A stretch of DNA of 64,000 nt, taken from Symbiodinium natans (Eukaryota > Sar > Dinophyceae > Suessiales > Symbiodiniaceae). The position numbers were made by a program, and so were the translations under genes. Within the stretch, counting starts at the first letter, position 1. Every line of letters starts with the position of its first letter. Positions 21,701-33,179 of this stretch are shown one piece after another. The DNA is taken from NCBI GenBank assembly GCA_905221605.1, contig CAJNDS010002371.1, positions 236,415-300,414 of the forward strand, read 5' to 3'. Below the pieces are notes generated by a model. It saw only the letters and a program-made list of their open reading frames with translations. It did not search any database and was not told where the DNA came from.

Positions 21701-24564
21701 CCAAGATCAAGAGCATCTGCACGCCTTATCTTCGAGGTTTTTGCAGGCATTGTGCACACGGCTGACAGCAAATTTCTACCAATGCAACATACAAGCTCGG
21801 CAGTCTACCAATTCACGGAGGATGTGTCGCTGCCTGGCCAGCAATGCACTGCTAGGCGAAGCCGTGGAATACACGAGACATGAGATTCCATCCTTACAGA
21901 ATTCAAGCACGTACTTCCACGCACTTCCAAGACCAGAGCCGGTTCTTTGCCGCGTCATTGGCATATCCTTCTCATGCGCGGTTGACAATCACAGCAGCGT
22001 GGGGTTTTTGATGGCCAATGTTCGCGGAGGATCTTTCGGTGCATGCATCACGCGCGGGCAGGCAGTCGCGTCGTTAAGAGCTAGCCCTGCCTGACCCCTT
22101 ACCGTCGCCTGACCCACCCTCGTCTGGCGTTTCTTTGGGGGTTGCCTCGCCGCTGGGCAGGCCCCGGCCGAGGCAGGTCGCGCAACGAAGTTTCCAAAGC
22201 TCACCCACGGAGAAAATGTGTCAGATGACACGACTGATCCGGTTGTGGGGAGCGGCAGACGACGAAAGCCTAAACCTTTACGTAAGAACATCCTCGTATG
22301 AACCGCCTGTGAAAAACTGCATGCACTTCGAAATTGCGCTCGATCACTGCCTCTTGGAAAGAGAGCAGATAAAAGCTCCCGACTTTGATGAATTCATCAG
22401 CTACCTCAAAGGGTCCAAGTGCAACTCGAGCAGATGCGTTTGCTGACCGACCACATGGAGCTTCGTTGGCCCGACCCAAGTGGAAAGCCTCGGGCCCCCT
22501 CGAGACACCGCAACCTCCAGAGACCCTTAGCACACAGAATTTTGCTTGGCGAAACCTGATTCGAAAAGCTGTTTACGGAACTGATGAAAATCGAAAGACA
22601 AATGAGAAAAGAAAAAAGACGTGCCAATTGAACGAACTTCGATCACCTGAGTCCATGAGAATCTGTGTGACTGATTCCTGGAAAACTGCAGGCACGTCCA
22701 GTTGGCTAGAGGTAGGCAACAAAAAGCCACTGCCATTGACTCCCATTTGACTCCTCCTCGCTTGTGTCAGGCGCTGATGGATCGTCTCCAGATTGCTGCC
22801 CTAGCCTCGGTCACGATCAAAGGCAAGACCAAGCCTGCCGCTGCTTAAGAGACTGAAGCTGCCAGCTTGCTGCCGTTCAACTGCGGGTCCTTTGTGGGGT
22901 TAACCGGGGCAGTGACCCTTCAAAGGTAATGCGGCTCGGTTTGCGGTGACCGCTGCTGGAGCCATCCTTGATTTCCTGCGGCTTCCCACGCCCAAGGTCG
23001 CAGCACAGACTTCTCACACTAACATAACTTGGACGCCAGCTTCCACGAGCGGATCTGCCAGGTCAGTATCCTGCTAGCACACATGAGAATTGAAACTGAA
23101 CCTATTTCTGTGCAATCGACAGGGCAGACAAAAAACACACTGAAATTATTTATGGCCCGGCTTGCGCCTCAAGCGGTGCCTCGACATCCTCGAGCGACGG
23201 GTCCAAAAAGCCCCCGATACCCCTGCACTCACGATGTATGCATGGGTTGAACAATTCTGGACTCCGTACCCAAGCACTTTTCGAACAAATGTGAGAGAAC
23301 ATCTCCGAATTCGATGCGGGCCAACCCATGTCCACAGATTTAAACGCTGGCGTTCATTCTTTACATTTTACAGCATCGTAGACATGCGCTTCGGACATCC
23401 CATGAGGCCCCGGTAGCCTACAGCCAGCCTTGAAAGATTTCTGTGAGGTTTAGCGCAAACATCCATCATCGTCCATCCATGTACTTTTTGTGAGCGCTGT
23501 GGGGATTGACACCAGCCGTCAATACCGACCTCGTCCTTTCGTTTACTGTTGGCGCCGATTTTCGGGTAGCACGCTATCCGTTCGCTGCAGCTGGAAGAAG
23601 GTTCTGCAACAGTTCTGCAGGTGTTTCGGACAATCCATAATCGGTCTCCTGGCCCTCGTAAACCCTTTCACGAGCTAAGTTTGACCAAGCAGGGGTCGGA
23701 TTTCGCCAATTTGTCGTTGTAGTCTTCGTAGGCCATGGCTGACACCGAAAGACACAGCTCGTGCGTAAAACATATGCGTCATGGAGGAAGTCAGGAGGCC
23801 CTTGGAAGCCTCCCAGGAGGCACTACATTTCGAGCTTTGCGAAAGTCGCTGCTACAGCCGCTACAGCCAAGACTGGACCTTTGATTTTTAGCCAGCAGGC
23901 AATTTTGGAGTCGGCTATGGTCTATGGCATTGCAAACCTGTGCTTGTGCCGCAAAACATGTCAATCCGAAACCCCCGCGACTGAATCAAATTTGGGAAAT
24001 CGGCGCGAGCCCCAAAAAGCGCGCAGGCCCTAAAGAGCACGATTTGAGGACAACCGCCGCGAAACTAAAAGCATGCTTTTTACCCACCTTCGTTGTAAGC
24101 CTCGCGAGCCTCCGAACGATATCAATGATCTCGGTGAGAGAGAGAGAGAGAAACACATTAACGACGTCATGCTAGGGGATCCGTGTCATCCGTGAGTAAG
24201 AGAGAGAGTTTTGCCTCTTCTTTGAAGATCAAGTTGAGGGACATGCTCCGCTATTCTCAAACACACTGCTAAGAACCAAAAGCATGCTATTTGTAATGTC
24301 TGAAATGCGTACGACGCCTAAGCGAGAGCGTCACGAGCACGCGGAAACACTGAGAGGGTCATCGTGGGCGATTTACCATGCACCTGGGGCCTATTCAAGA
24401 AGAGCGTCTTCGATTTCGAGGCCCCGCTTGCGTGCGTGCGCTGCGGTCCGGGCCAGCAACACAATCCTCTTCACCGTCAACGTAAGAACCCCAAAGTTCA
24501 AGCATTGTTTGGGACTGTTTGAGGAATTCACTGACCTATCATGTTCAATCCATATACCCATCCA

Positions 24565-24601
<37 letters not shown>

Positions 24602-27046
24602 GCTGCCGACAGAAGCGCCAACAGGCAGGGGCGCACATGGACGTCGTCCACCGCCTCGAAGCAGACTCAAGAATGTTGAGCACCAGTTGTCACTGTGTGA
24701 ACGACGTCTCAAACGAGCTAGCATGCCTTTGATAGCGAGTTGATGGATGCGCCGCCTGAAGGGTCAAGAGAGCGTTTTGTGAACACGGCTGCGAACACAA
24801 TGAGATCTCGAGTACTTACGGGCCCTATAGCACACACCTTGAGGTCGCATTGCGAATCAGCAGGCCTCGGCATTTCTTGGGAGACTGGAAATTACACTCC
24901 AGGTTACGGCACTACACAGGTCCGCGCAGCTCTGATGCAACATCAGCAGTGCACGCTGCTGCCTCAGTGACGAGGGTCTTTGTCATGATTTGACCGAGCG
25001 CGTCCCGCATCATCCAGCGTGGAAGAACCCGGCGAAAGCAAGGCTAATTCGACAAGACTTGGCGGGGAGAGAGGACCATTCCTGGGCCCCTTGCAGTCTG
25101 GGAGCGCATGTATTTCGAAGCAGGGGACTTTGGCACCTGCGCTTTGACTGGTTCTCAAGAAGTAGCCGACAGAGGCGTTCACTTTAGCGATGAAAAGGGA
25201 CCCTTGTACGGGGACCCTCGAGGTGGATATGCAGAGGCCATAGACTGAAGGTGTGTATGAAGGTATATGAAGTAGGGTTTGCTAGTATCCCCGATATGTA
25301 CACTCACCAGTATTTATAAGGAACCGATTATTATGTATACACTCACCATGGCTGTTTGGGGCCGTCTATCTCCACGCTTGTTGCACTCATGCCAGTGCAA
25401 GTCGGACACCCTAAATCACGGCTGAATGGTCCAGGTTCCTCTAAAGGTCCCATTGTGAACCGAAAGAGCTTATTACAAGCTGAGCTACTCTCCGGGCCCT
25501 GGGTCATCCTTGCCTATCCAAGGGCCACCCAGGTCACAAGTGATGCTGCTTCAGGAAACGCAAAGCACCATCCATGTGGATGCAAATGCAAAGATGCATG
25601 CAGATACGGAGACAGAGACAGAAACAGAGACAGAGACACTGACAGAGACAAAGCAAGTGAATAAATCGGCTCGAACCGATGATATCAGATCGTTGACATA
25701 CATGAGCATGCCGAAGTGGGCGGGGAATGCGGGGAGTGAACATGATCATTGAACGCACCAACTGCACATGTCTGTACCCGGCTGTCTAGCATACTGCATG
25801 CTAACAACAGGACCGCATTTCATAGCTGCAACCCACTGTCGCGGTTTCATAGCCAGATTCTGAAAACATGATGAGCAATGAGCTGTGGCCAGCTCCTCGG
25901 CCTTTCATGAACCAAGGTCCCCGGAGGCAAGTATCAGGTGCACGCTCTCAAGAAACACAATGTGACACATATACATTCATAGCCATACTAACAATGGAGG
26001 AACACTAATGGCACAGTACTGGCAGGTAGTCCCAGCTAAATGAAACGTGTGTTTCCAAAACAGTAATGGACAATGCTGTGCCAACTTCTGTTGTTGCTTG
26101 TCCCTGAACCCTAAGCCGAGTTGCCACAGCCATTCTCGCAAGAACGGGCAGAGGCTGCGAAATCACAACACCCATCATTGGTAAAGCTACCGGCAGCAAT
26201 AAGCGCCTGCAGGCGTTCTTTGGCGCCTTCGAGCTCACGCAGGATCGCCTCCTGAAACGATGGCTACGTAAGTAGCCCATCGGCGATCGTCTGGCTCACG
26301 CAACGTGTAAGACAATGCAGTCTTGTTAGTGTCTCTGGGCTGTCCAATGGGCAACGAAGGATGACAAGACTGGGAGTCGAAACTGGACAGGAGTACATTC
26401 ACATAAGAACAGTCTGTTCGTTTGGTGCCTCCTTCAAGCCAAGCATAGCAAAGCTCCGAGCAGCACCAAACGCATGTCTGTGAACGGTGGGCAATCCCGC
26501 CTGCAACGTTGCCAGATGTGGCCTCATCGCCTCTCTGACCTCAGACTATGCTGCACTGGAATGTTCAACCTCCATACCGGCTAGACCTTGTCACATGTCG
26601 CGAGCTTCAGGGATTCATTCCCAGCGACGGCCTGTCTTTCCAGTGGCAGCATGTCCCCCTCTTCTATCTGAGGCTGGCCCGATCCTTCACATGCTTAGGA
26701 GGCCACATGAATCGAAACGACATTACTCTCGCCGATCTTGCTTCTGCTAGTGCGCCTTCAGAATCTTGCAGCTCACGAGAGGCCTTGATGTGTGACCCTA
26801 CAAGACCACTAGAAAGAACAGCCATGAACAGCCTGCTGTGCCTGCCATCCTCAATGCTCTCGCCAGCAAACACCCAACATATTCGAATATCCGCCGAGAA
26901 GCATTTGGAGGCTCTCTGCATTCGGTTCGCCTGCGCTGCAAGAAGCCCCCAAGAGCTCCTTGACAGTACTCCCCTCTGAGGAAATCTGTTGCCTGGATCT
27001 GGGCCGGAATAGTGCTCGCACACCCATTGCGCAGCCTCGCAACCAT
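18752..27046 (-). CDS. Gene C: many-exon coiled-coil-type gene, collinear paralogue of gene B
   Basis: Minus-strand segments in order: LLAAQANRMQRASKCFSADI (about 26950), SEVREAMRPHLATLQAG (26540), QEAILRELEGAKERLQALIA (26240), GHRKPSRITFEG (22945), IRRADALDLGECLAAETAAK (21745), KTSVDSIVALAPHIASS (21600), VQAERERWEEEKEARC (21475), ALEASVEEFKATADINALH (21370), CAQRQEKLRSLQARDGQ (21215), VAQALKREHQELRK (19360), MKARSRFGAWVCVRALVFSA (19160), QETDAEREDRQLLLSLAWQC and ELRRQMSELFVRLRAVSA (18960-18815). Gene C is longer than gene B because some introns are expanded, one holding a dispersed element and AT-rich DNA (about 19380-20870). Its last exons stay in frame where gene B does not, so C is the better candidate for a working copy. 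Function unknown. Confidence 0.5.
19962..20559 (+). mobile_element. Dispersed telomere-repeat element, copy B (full length)
   Basis: It begins ATCCGCCGAGGCCTCGG (containing the palindrome CCGAGGCCTCGG), then a segment with GCCTCAAATGGGTACC, a poly-C region (about 20108-20205), a junction ACCACAGAATATTGG, a core of degenerate CCCTAAA units, and a conserved tail ending GCGTTAAAATTA. The element is flanked by CAGTA at 19957-19961 and again at 20560-20564, a plausible 5-bp target-site duplication. It lies in AT-rich intronic DNA of gene C. It has no open frame worth naming, so it must be non-autonomous if mobile. Class undetermined. Confidence 0.8.
22135..22446 (+). CDS. Hypothetical exon (strand uncertain)
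   Basis: A plus-strand frame of 103 codons whose second half is protein-like (LNLYVRTSSYEPPVKNCMH, then FDEFISYLKGS). The minus strand over the same DNA also reads plausibly (GPFEVADEFIKVGSFYLLS), so I cannot fix the strand. It lies inside the span of minus-strand gene C, which slightly favours minus. The first 50 codons cover a stretch faintly like the tail of the dispersed element. No family recognised. Confidence 0.25.
   Translation: MGVASPLGRPRPRQVAQRSFQSSPTEKMCQMTRLIRLWGAADDESLNLYVRTSSYEPPVKNCMHFEIALDHCLLEREQIKAPDFDEFISYLKGSKCNSSRCVC
24568..24601 (+). repeat. (TA)n microsatellite
   Basis: About 16 TA dinucleotides. Tyr/Ile alternating frames across it are artefacts. Confidence 0.95.
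25608..25655 (+). repeat. (GACAGA)n simple repeat
   Basis: About eight imperfect hexanucleotide units (GACAGA, AACAGA, GACACT). The Glu/Thr and Asp/Arg-rich frames over it are artefacts. Confidence 0.85.
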
Positions 27047-27262
27047 GAGGAGGCCGGATTCACTACTATCACCGTGAAAACACCGGGACTACACAGCCCG
27101 TCTGGCATCTCATAAAAGCATACATATTCAAGCTATCGAACACAATGAGATCGAGCACTCTGATTGCCTCTAAGACTCTAAGGTTTGTGTCGAAGTGTGC
27201 CAATCTGTGCCCACTTAGTTGCCCTGCCTTCGCTACAAGGCGGCATGCCGTGCGAATAGAGC
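26490..27262. repeat. Segmental duplication, right copy
   Basis: Partner of 16970-17735. It carries the QANRMQ and SEVREAM exons of gene C without the 750-bp insertion found in gene B. It is slightly longer than the left copy because of small insertions such as the extra bases near 26815-26835. Confidence 0.85.
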
Positions 27263-27516
27263 CTTTTCAACTGCCTCTGGCTTCTTGTTCCGGAATCAGA
27301 CTAGGCTAGGCTGTGGCTGTTGTCCTGTGTGCTGTGAGCTAGATATGCGCCGGGTGTAGTCTAGGGCAGGATGCCATCGCGTGGTGATCTGGCAGATGTA
27401 GCGAGAGAAGGATACAACAGCAGGTGCCCTCCTTCTCGTCAGAGGCATGTCGACCCTCACCAAAAGTCAACGCTTGAGACTACCCGCGGGAATGACCGCC
27501 TCAACTCGACGGGTGC

Positions 27517-28206
27517 GTGCTGCCCCTGTATTGGTTTGTGCTGGTTTGTACAAGTATGGCCTTGCTAAATTTTGAGAGCGAAGCAGCGACAGTCCATCCT
27601 GAGGTCCATCCTGCTCAACTTGCGCACAACTTCTCCCTGCCGACTGGTTTGCTCAGAGAGGCTTACACAGCCGCCCAAGCAACGAGCACATGTTACCTCG
27701 TTGGGCCTGTTAAAGGGGCAACGACTACTGCCAATTTTTCTTGGAAAGAGTTACAAATCCAGCTGAATTGCAGGTCAGCGCAACCTGCATCGCTAGATTC
27801 AGCACCCTACAGGTATGTACAGATGACACAAATTCCTCAGGGCATGTTGCATTGCCAGTGCCTGCGATGGTTCTTCAGCTCCAGTATGACACCACCGTGC
27901 AAGTCACATGAGAACTGGCACCGGGATTGTCCTAGCATCCTAGCATCCATGCCATGTTGTTGGGCAGAACAGAGGCTTGCTAATTTGCAAACCACTTACA
28001 GGCCAAGCTTACCTTCGGCTGGCATTGAACTTTCCCTTGTTGAGAAAACTAGCGATTGCAGTGGGTCTGCTGGGTTTGATGTCAAGGCCAGCCAGGGAAC
28101 TGCGTGCAGCTGCTCTTATATGCAGCGCAATGCACTGAGAACTTGTCAGGGAGAGGCTGCAAATGCAGCACCATGCAAAATAAAGCACAAATCACTAATT
28201 TGGTAA
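27517..28206 (+). CDS. Hypothetical plus-strand gene, partly duplicated at 31.8-32.3 kb
   Basis: A 229-codon frame is open, but part of it is probably intron. A strong donor, CTACAG followed by GTATGTACAG, lies at about 27811. Two segments are conserved in frame with the second copy: ANLQTTYRPSLPSAGI here against ANSATADTPSLPSAGI there, and FDVKASQGTACSCS here against FAVKASQRTACCNS there. That sets the plus strand as coding, because the minus frame has stops in this copy. The upstream part (NFSLPTGLLREAYTAAQATS) looks protein-like. No family recognised. Confidence 0.4.
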   Translation: MLPLYWFVLVCTSMALLNFESEAATVHPEVHPAQLAHNFSLPTGLLREAYTAAQATSTCYLVGPVKGATTTANFSWKELQIQLNCRSAQPASLDSAPYRYVQMTQIPQGMLHCQCLRWFFSSSMTPPCKSHENWHRDCPSILASMPCCWAEQRLANLQTTYRPSLPSAGIELSLVEKTSDCSGSAGFDVKASQGTACSCSYMQRNALRTCQGEAANAAPCKIKHKSLIW

Positions 28207-29033
28207 CCATCCGGTGACCCTCAGCAGCAGCATGGTTGCGGTTCTTCAACATGCTGTTCCACGTCCTCCCGGCAAGAACGTGCATGTTCCAGGCATACTT
28301 GACAACAACTCTGGTAAGTGCGGGTGTCTCCTTTCGCCAGCATCCACGAAAGCACTGATCGGCCTGTCTCGAGAAGCATCCTAAACTCAACCCCTCCTCC
28401 TGTCTCACTCCGTGGGTCAACTAGGGAACAGGTGCAATGTGGTTAGCCAACAAACGTCTACTACAAAAGCAGAGTGCGCATAGGAGCTGGATGACAGCAG
28501 CAGCAGCCAGTGATCACATTTCTCCACCAAGACAAAACATTTGCAGCAAGCAGTTTCGTCTTGGGCAGCAGTTGGTGCCTTGGCTGCCTGCGGTCCGACC
28601 AATTCGCTCCACACCGTCGCACTGGACTTGCACAGTGTTACCTGCAAGCAGGTTCAGCCCAGATCCCGCTTTGCCACGAAGTGTTGTGGACAGCAACCAC
28701 GCCCACTGCTCGAAACTCAATCTGGCTTTGCGCCAACGCAGCGAGAAGCTTTGAAAAGCTGCACTCCGTTGATAGTGGCAATGCTCCGTCTAGGACTGTC
28801 TAGGGCCTAGGGTAATGGTGCACCTGCAAGGAGTACCGATCACGGTCGAAAGTCCAGCAGCAGCCTTGAGGATCAACCTGGTTTGCTGATGTCATGGTTG
28901 TGCTAAAATGCTGCATAGCTTGACAATAAGCCTCGCCGGCCAGCGCGATGTTGCAGAGGACACGGCCTCGTAGCCGCACAAAAAGGGTCCTGCTGCAAGG
29001 TCGGCAGCTTGGGTCACATCCGTGTCACATCAT

Positions 29034-29700
29034 TCAGCGCTTATCACATGGCCTCCTCGTGTATTTCACGTGGATGTCTCGTCTAGATGCACGGATTCCT
29101 GCAAAAGGTCCTTGCATCAATGAGTCAACGCGAGATCGAAGCTCTGGGACGCAAAGGAAAAGAAGTGCCATGCTCTGCAGCAGAGTCTGCTGCACAAGTG
29201 GCAGCAATTCCCACATCCCTGAAGTGTTGAATGTGCTGGCTCGAAAATGGAGGCCTGAGTCAAAGAAGATCTCCACTTCTTCTTGTGATTGATTCCAGAC
29301 CTTGCCCAAGCGCGAATGCGGAATCAACCCTGCTCACATGCATGTGTCTCTGGGGGTCATGCTGCTCCATCAATCGCTCCGCTCGGAAGTGGTGCTTCGC
29401 AATCCCGCAGCTGGGTGAACCTTGCTCTGCTGCAGTCTTGCAGCATTCAACTCTGAAAGAGTTTGACAGGAGCACTGAAGAAGCCAGAAGCTGACTGTCC
29501 GGCCATTTTACGTCATCCTCGCGCTTCAGGCCTGACCTGAGACCAGGCATCTCCTCAGACCTCTGACTCAACTTGAGCTCTGCCATGTAATTCGTCAAGT
29601 CACTGAACTCGACGTTGACGAGCTCCCTGCGGAAGAAGTCAAAGGAACACAGTGAAGTGACGAGCACCAAGCGGAATGCGTGGGCAGCCGTCATGATCAT
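29034..29700 (-). CDS. Hypothetical multi-exon gene
   Basis: Two strong protein-like minus-strand frames: FDFFRRELVNVEFSDLTNYM and downstream as far as about 29330, then EEVEIFFDSGLHFRASTFNT followed by WELLPLVQQTLLQSMALLFL down to about 29034. They overlap in different frames near 29260-29327, so an intron boundary is expected there. Residue make-up (mixed hydrophobic and charged, few Cys/Trp runs) is better than in the opposite frames. No domain recognised. Confidence 0.35.
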
Positions 29701-29959
29701 GGATGGATCCTATGGGAATTCTTGAGATGCAATGCGCACATATGCGCACATGACCGGACCCCTCCTGGAGCCACGCTGCACTGGAGGCACAGTCATCCAA
29801 GGTGAAATCGCAACCTTGACGAAACAACATCTTCGCAATCGGATGAATGCAAGACTCTAGACATCTCTAGACAGTAGGTTCCAGGATCCGAGCGGCGCCA
29901 AACCGGATCCCGGCAAAACTTTTCAACTAGTTCCTGGCGAGGCTGTTCCGACAGTCCGA

Positions 29960-30919
29960 CTACTGCTTCACTTCACTGTTCTTCGCTTTGGCTTCCTCCG
30001 TGCGCGAGAGGACGCAGACACCTCGCAGCTCCTGAAACAGTGACAAAGATGCGGAGAGCAAGCATGGATCACACAAGCTTGCCTTCGGGGGAAGCCCGGC
30101 GGTCAAACAGAGATCAGTCGCCTCAACGGAACTGCCAGTGTATCCGAGCAGTGACAGCAACAGCAAAAATATGCAAAAACTGGAGCTTCTGTACCGTGCT
30201 CCCAGTCGAAGCAGTCTTAGTCCAAAGCACGAGCGTTGACCTTGCTCAGAATATGTAGCTGAAAAAGGCTAACACAAAGCGACGCTCTCAGCTTTTGGCG
30301 GGATCATCGGGCTGCTCTCCGTGGAATAGGAACACCCCCTGCAATTGTAGGTCTTAAAGGAACGACGGTATCTAGACTGGACTAGACTGAACTAGAACCA
30401 GCCTTCTTGTCAGGACTTTGGGAAGGCTCACACAAAGTGAGCACCTAGCGCAAGAAAGATTCAGCGACAACTTGTGTGAGGAAAAGAGGCCTTCAGCGAG
30501 ATCATGGACTGTAGGTGCTCTAGTTGGTCATCTCCGATCTTTCGCACTGCATCAAGCAACGTGTCCTGTCACCAGTTCGCACAGAGACTGCAGCACTGGC
30601 GCAGCTTGGCAGAGCTCGGTCCTCATCCCGTCTCGCCTCCGGACTAAGGCTTGAAGCGTCAAGCAGGTCCTCAAACCAAATGCTCTCCAAAGCAAGCTAA
30701 TGGCAGTGACTGTGGTCGCGTGTCCTTGCGTAGGCTTTCCCGGTAGTCATTCATGCATGGACTTTGAGCCTGCAAGCAAGGCGTGAAAGGCAAACATGAA
30801 GGCATAGCCTTCGAGTGTTGTCGTGCTCGTAAACTTCTAGACTCCCAGACTTCTAGAGTCTCTCTATGACTCTCGAGATGTTTCGAAATGTTGGTAGCTC
30901 TATCTCGAACCTCGGCCAA
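29960..30919 (-). CDS. Hypothetical coiled-coil exons
   Basis: Near 30905-30790 the minus strand reads AEVRDRATNISKHLESHRET and then LEVWESRSLRARQHSKAM. Near 30030 it reads QELRGVCVLSRTEEAKAKNS and meets a stop at 29960. Both are charged and helix-prone and face the same way, about 750 bp apart. They could be exons of one gene or belong to the gene at 29.7-29.0 kb. Confidence 0.3.
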
Positions 30920-31394
30920 AGCTTACAAAATACTTACAATTCTCCTTAGGCATGGCAGGAAGCTGATGGGCGAAATATGGGTACGGCCATTAACTTCGGG
31001 TCTCACTGCTCGTGTGTACAAGAAGAAATGCTTGAAACTGCATGAAGATGGCTTGTTCTGGATTCCTCTCTCTCAGCGCATGTCATCCGTCATCCAAATT
31101 CAGAAGCTTCGCGAAGCAGGAGAACCCGTCAGCGCCGCTCCAACTCCCTGCCTTCTGGAACAGAATTTCTCTGACGGTCCTGATGAAGCTCAAGTCATCA
31201 TACTGTACTGCTCCATCCAGGTGATAGACCTGGTCAGCCAGCCATGTTGGTTGGAACATCGTTGGTCTACAAAGCATACAGCCACGCATAATCAGTCACG
31301 CGCACAGTATGTTTTGTACAGACGCAACGTGCAGCACAAGCTACTTTTAGAAGCGTCGCCTGGTGCATTGGCTTGTCTGGCTTTGCAGGAATGA
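30888..31394 (+). CDS. 168-codon open frame, strand uncertain
   Basis: An uninterrupted plus-strand frame with plausible composition (VYKKKCLKLHEDGLFWIPLS; SSVIQIQKLREAGEPVSA). The minus strand from 31289 to 31083 is equally plausible (QYDDLSFIRTVREILFQKAG). No paralogue in the window decides between them. Confidence 0.25.
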   Translation: MLVALSRTSAKAYKILTILLRHGRKLMGEIWVRPLTSGLTARVYKKKCLKLHEDGLFWIPLSQRMSSVIQIQKLREAGEPVSAAPTPCLLEQNFSDGPDEAQVIILYCSIQVIDLVSQPCWLEHRWSTKHTATHNQSRAQYVLYRRNVQHKLLLEASPGALACLALQE

Positions 31395-31839
31395 CAACCT
31401 AATCTTCACAAGCGGTGCTCGTCACAATTTTTCAAGCCGTGCTGGTAGAAGTCCTGGGAGCGCGACATAGTAGAAGCCAGGACAGCTGCGAACCATTCTG
31501 CTACAGGACGGGTTCTCCACGAAGGTCGCTATTGAAACATGATCCGTTTGTTTACACAAGCCTATTTGCTTACAAACTACTATATGTATAGATGTATATA
31601 CACATATATTCATCTACTGGATGTCGGGCCATGTGCTCAGCACAGCTCAGCCATGACAAGGCAACCGGCCGGAATGGGCGACGAGCGACCTGCGTATCAA
31701 CACACCGCCCACGCATGATTTCGAGATCTTACAAGGCCAAGATCGCCCTCTTTCTGAACCACAAATGTTGCATATACACCTCATCATTCTGAATGAAAGA
31801 CCCGACAACTTCCGAGGTTCTTGCTCCAGATATCACGTT

Positions 31840-32300
31840 ACAAACGCATCTATACAGCAGGTCGGCACAACCTACAGAGCAGGATTCGATCCTGTACAGT
31901 GGAATCAAGGTCCAAGGCATCTCACGTTGCCAGCGCATGTACAGCATCGCTTCAGGCACCTTTGAAAAGCCCGAAGCGAAACTGGCATCGGTTGCCTGGG
32001 AAGCCATGCGTGGAGGCCTGGAGGGGATCGGCTTGCCAATTCGGCAACCGCTGACACTCCAAGCTTGCCATCAGCTGGCATTGACGTGATCGTAAGCACT
32101 CAAATTTATCCCACAAGGTAAAGAATTTACAGGAAGTTGTACAGGAAGTTGTGAGATGTTGTGAGTTTGCTGTCAAGGCCAGCCAAAGAACGGCTTGCTG
32201 CAACTCCTCGGTCGCTCTTAGAAGCGAATTGCACTGAAAACTGTTCAGGGAGAGGCTGCAATGCAGCATCATGCAACATAAACGCTAAGCACTAATTTGG
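31840..32300 (+). pseudogene. Second, diverged copy of part of the 27.5-28.2 kb gene
   Basis: It aligns with 27790-28206 in patches, in the same order: ANSATADTPSLPSAGIDV near 32035-32090, then FAVKASQRTACCNSSVA near 32168-32215, then a shared 3' stretch CAGGGAGAGGCTGCAA. After SAGIDVI there is a strong donor (ATC then GTAAGCACTC at about 32091), which the first copy lacks. It may be a working gene with an intron or a fragment. Stops interrupt the frame if unspliced. Confidence 0.4.
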
Positions 32301-32426
32301 TGTACGACCCCGTTAGGCTCAGCAGCTCGACTACTGCCCTTCAACATGCTCTTCCAGGTCCTGGCAAGCAAAAGGCAGATGCACGAAGAAACATTTGCTG
32401 CGGAACCAGATGGCCCATCTCCTTCC

Positions 32427-32473
32427 ACATGTGGTCTACATGTGGTCTACATGTGGTCTACATGTGGTCTACG
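32427..32473 (+). repeat. 11-bp tandem repeat
   Basis: Four near-perfect copies of CATGTGGTCTA, plus a decaying fifth. Cause unknown; it lies in a plus-strand open frame of doubtful reality. Confidence 0.9.
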
Positions 32474-33179
32474 ATAGTCTACGAAAGCCGTGGCCAAACA
32501 TTGAACTCGCTTTTGTGCCTAGATTCGCCTCGGCCGCGGGCGTCCGCAGTTCCTGATGCCCTTCCCATTTCAGAGGCGCTGCTTTTTTCAGCAGCACCGA
32601 AAGAGCTCATGCAGAATCTGGGGTCAACCTCATCCGACTCCCCAGGCTGGGGACTCCCTTTGGACCAAACAGCCCCCTTAACATCTCAACGGGCGCAAAG
32701 CATCTGCAATATGTCGCCATTGGTACGATATTTCCTGTTAACACTGCTCTCTACACCAGATGCCGGCAAGTGCGCACGGTGAGAGCTGCGCAATGTTCAC
32801 ATCCGGCCCGTCTGCGATTTGATACGCCAATTAGAGAGTGTTCTATTCTCTACTCAATTGCGATAATATATCGCAGTGGCGAAAACTACAAAATGAAACA
32901 AATCGGTCGTCTCCACAGATGAAAGCACTCACGAGCTCAACTCCATAATATGATTCGAGATGGAGACTTGTGGAGCAGAAAGGTCTGGGTCCATGAATGC
33001 CAAGAGTCGCCGAGAGAAAATCAAAAAGTTTTGAAAGGAAGCGCATCAGAGAATACAGTGAAGACAGTGAAGAAGCCCTGACAAACGAGGTTCGCAAGGG
33101 TCGTACCCCTCAACCTTGTAGCATGACCACCCCGGGGAAGCTGCTTCCTTGCACTGCCGAAAAAAGGGCTTAAAGAGCT

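Larger units (their letters stand above)
23000..25990. other. Long stretch with little recognisable content
   Basis: Within the presumed large intron or intergenic part of gene C. I see two simple repeats (24568, 25608), short (AG)n runs near 24134 and 24200, and one weak minus-strand exon-like end (KRIVLLARTAAHARKRGLE, then IEDALLE and a stop near 24395). Nothing else is supported. Confidence 0.5.

Noticed and set aside
21121-21771. 216-codon minus-strand frame as a single-exon gene
   Set aside because: Only parts match gene B; conserved exons such as SVDSIVALAPHIASS sit in other frames, so the long frame runs through introns by chance.
22140-22200. Fifth copy of the dispersed element's tail (GCCCCGGCCGAGGCAGGTCGCGC)
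   Set aside because: Similarity is limited to about 30 GC-rich bases without the TTAAAATTA end or the telomere-like core.
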